Shown here: positions 63,872 through 64,000 of the stretch, piece after piece
Numbering within the stretch: the stretch's first letter is position 1
Layout of the letters: every line of letters starts with the position of its first letter
Assembly: GCA_963972525.1 (NCBI GenBank)
Contig: CAXAUZ010000021.1
Coordinates: 1-64,000, forward strand
DNA from: Salinilacustrithrix sp003476595
Lineage (GTDB): Bacteria; Actinomycetota; Acidimicrobiia; Acidimicrobiales; Salinilacustritrichaceae
Direction: 5' to 3'
DNA length: 64,000 nucleotides
Program-made: the position numbers and the translations under genes
Notes under the pieces: model-generated
Told to the model about the DNA's origin: nothing
The model's database searches: none
What the model saw: only the letters and a program-made list of their open reading frames with translations

Positions 63872-63906
63872 GACATACATATGTCGTGCATGCGCACGCT
63901 TGTCAA
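63872..63906 (-). promoter_or_regulatory. Promoter with two inverted repeats upstream of the GGDEF gene
   Basis: TTGACA (63906-63901) and CATATG (63883-63878) are 17 bp apart. GACATA-CA-TATGTC (63872-63885) covers the -10 and touches the start codon; GTGC-ATGC-GCAC (63886-63897) fills the spacer. Both are good operator candidates for a ribbon-helix-helix protein. Confidence 0.6.
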
Positions 63907-63915
63907 GGGCCAGTC

Positions 63916-63946
63916 CGTGTGACGCTGCGGCTGCCAGTTCCGGGAG
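63916..63946 (-). repeat. 31-bp dispersed element, copy E
   Basis: Inverted relative to copy A; 24 of 31 positions match copy A and all seven differences are transitions. It lies just upstream of the GGDEF promoter. Confidence 0.6.
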
Positions 63947-63963
63947 GTCGGCCCCCGGCCGGG

Positions 63964-64000
63964 TCAGGGGCGGGCGGCGGCGACGGTGCCGAGCACGTGG
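63964..64000 (-). CDS. Possible 3' end of a minus-strand gene
   Basis: Reading inward from the right edge, an open frame ends HVLGTVAAARP then TGA. Only 11 codons are visible, too few for identification. Confidence 0.3.
   Translation of the reverse strand, partial: HVLGTVAAARP

Overview
The window is about 64 kb of very GC-rich, densely packed bacterial DNA. The gene content points to an actinobacterium: a SigR/RsrA-type sigma factor and zinc anti-sigma pair, a DUF2342 metalloprotease next to tilS-hpt-ftsH-folE, a TopA with a lysine-rich tail, frequent GTG/TTG starts and a propionyl-CoA carboxylase/methylmalonyl-CoA epimerase set. An Acidimicrobiia-like lineage is my best guess, but that is inference and no marker here proves it. 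About 17 start codons lie only 6-10 nt downstream of a YAnnnT hexamer, so leaderless transcription looks common.

Left part (1-17.5 kb): a partial propionyl-CoA carboxylase beta subunit; a two-subunit molybdenum hydroxylase (isoquinoline 1-oxidoreductase type) whose large subunit carries a frameshift; a gamma-glutamylcyclotransferase-like protein; a flavin monooxygenase; a LigC-type ATP-dependent ligase facing a 5'-3' exonuclease; a DUF305 membrane protein; an ion channel with a PhzF-like enzyme; a PAS-GGDEF-EAL protein; methylmalonyl-CoA epimerase; an MDR oxidoreductase; an ECF sigma factor with a membrane partner; and a thiolase.

Middle part (17.5-39.4 kb): topA, an MFS transporter, tmk and holB; tRNA-Thr(CGU); three tandem CNNM/CorC-type membrane CBS proteins; a beta-propeller lipoprotein; a DUF4397 protein with a class F-like sortase; sigR-rsrA; a DUF2342 protease; a response regulator; then tilS, hpt, ftsH and folE.

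Right part (39.4-64 kb): a three-gene ATP-grasp / class I amidotransferase / GCS2 ligase group, and an 11-gene minus-strand operon for corrinoid uptake and late cobalamin assembly (btuFCD, cobO, cobQ, cbiZ, cobU, cobS, cbiB, cobD, cobT) preceded by a recognisable cobalamin riboswitch. Then come folP, a pseudo-phosphatase, folB and folK; a DUF2520 protein, panC and panD; nadB; a DUF559 nuclease-like gene; nadC; a 31-codon leader ORF, coaX and lysS; and a GGDEF protein that appears to end in a ribbon-helix-helix domain. The region is therefore rich in cofactor genes (folate, B12, pantothenate/CoA, NAD), and the B12 operon would serve the methylmalonyl-CoA route suggested on the left.

Two dispersed repeat families stand out: a 50-bp palindrome (three copies) and a 31-bp element (five copies) around nadB, nadC and the last gene. 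No insertion sequence, phage or CRISPR array was seen.
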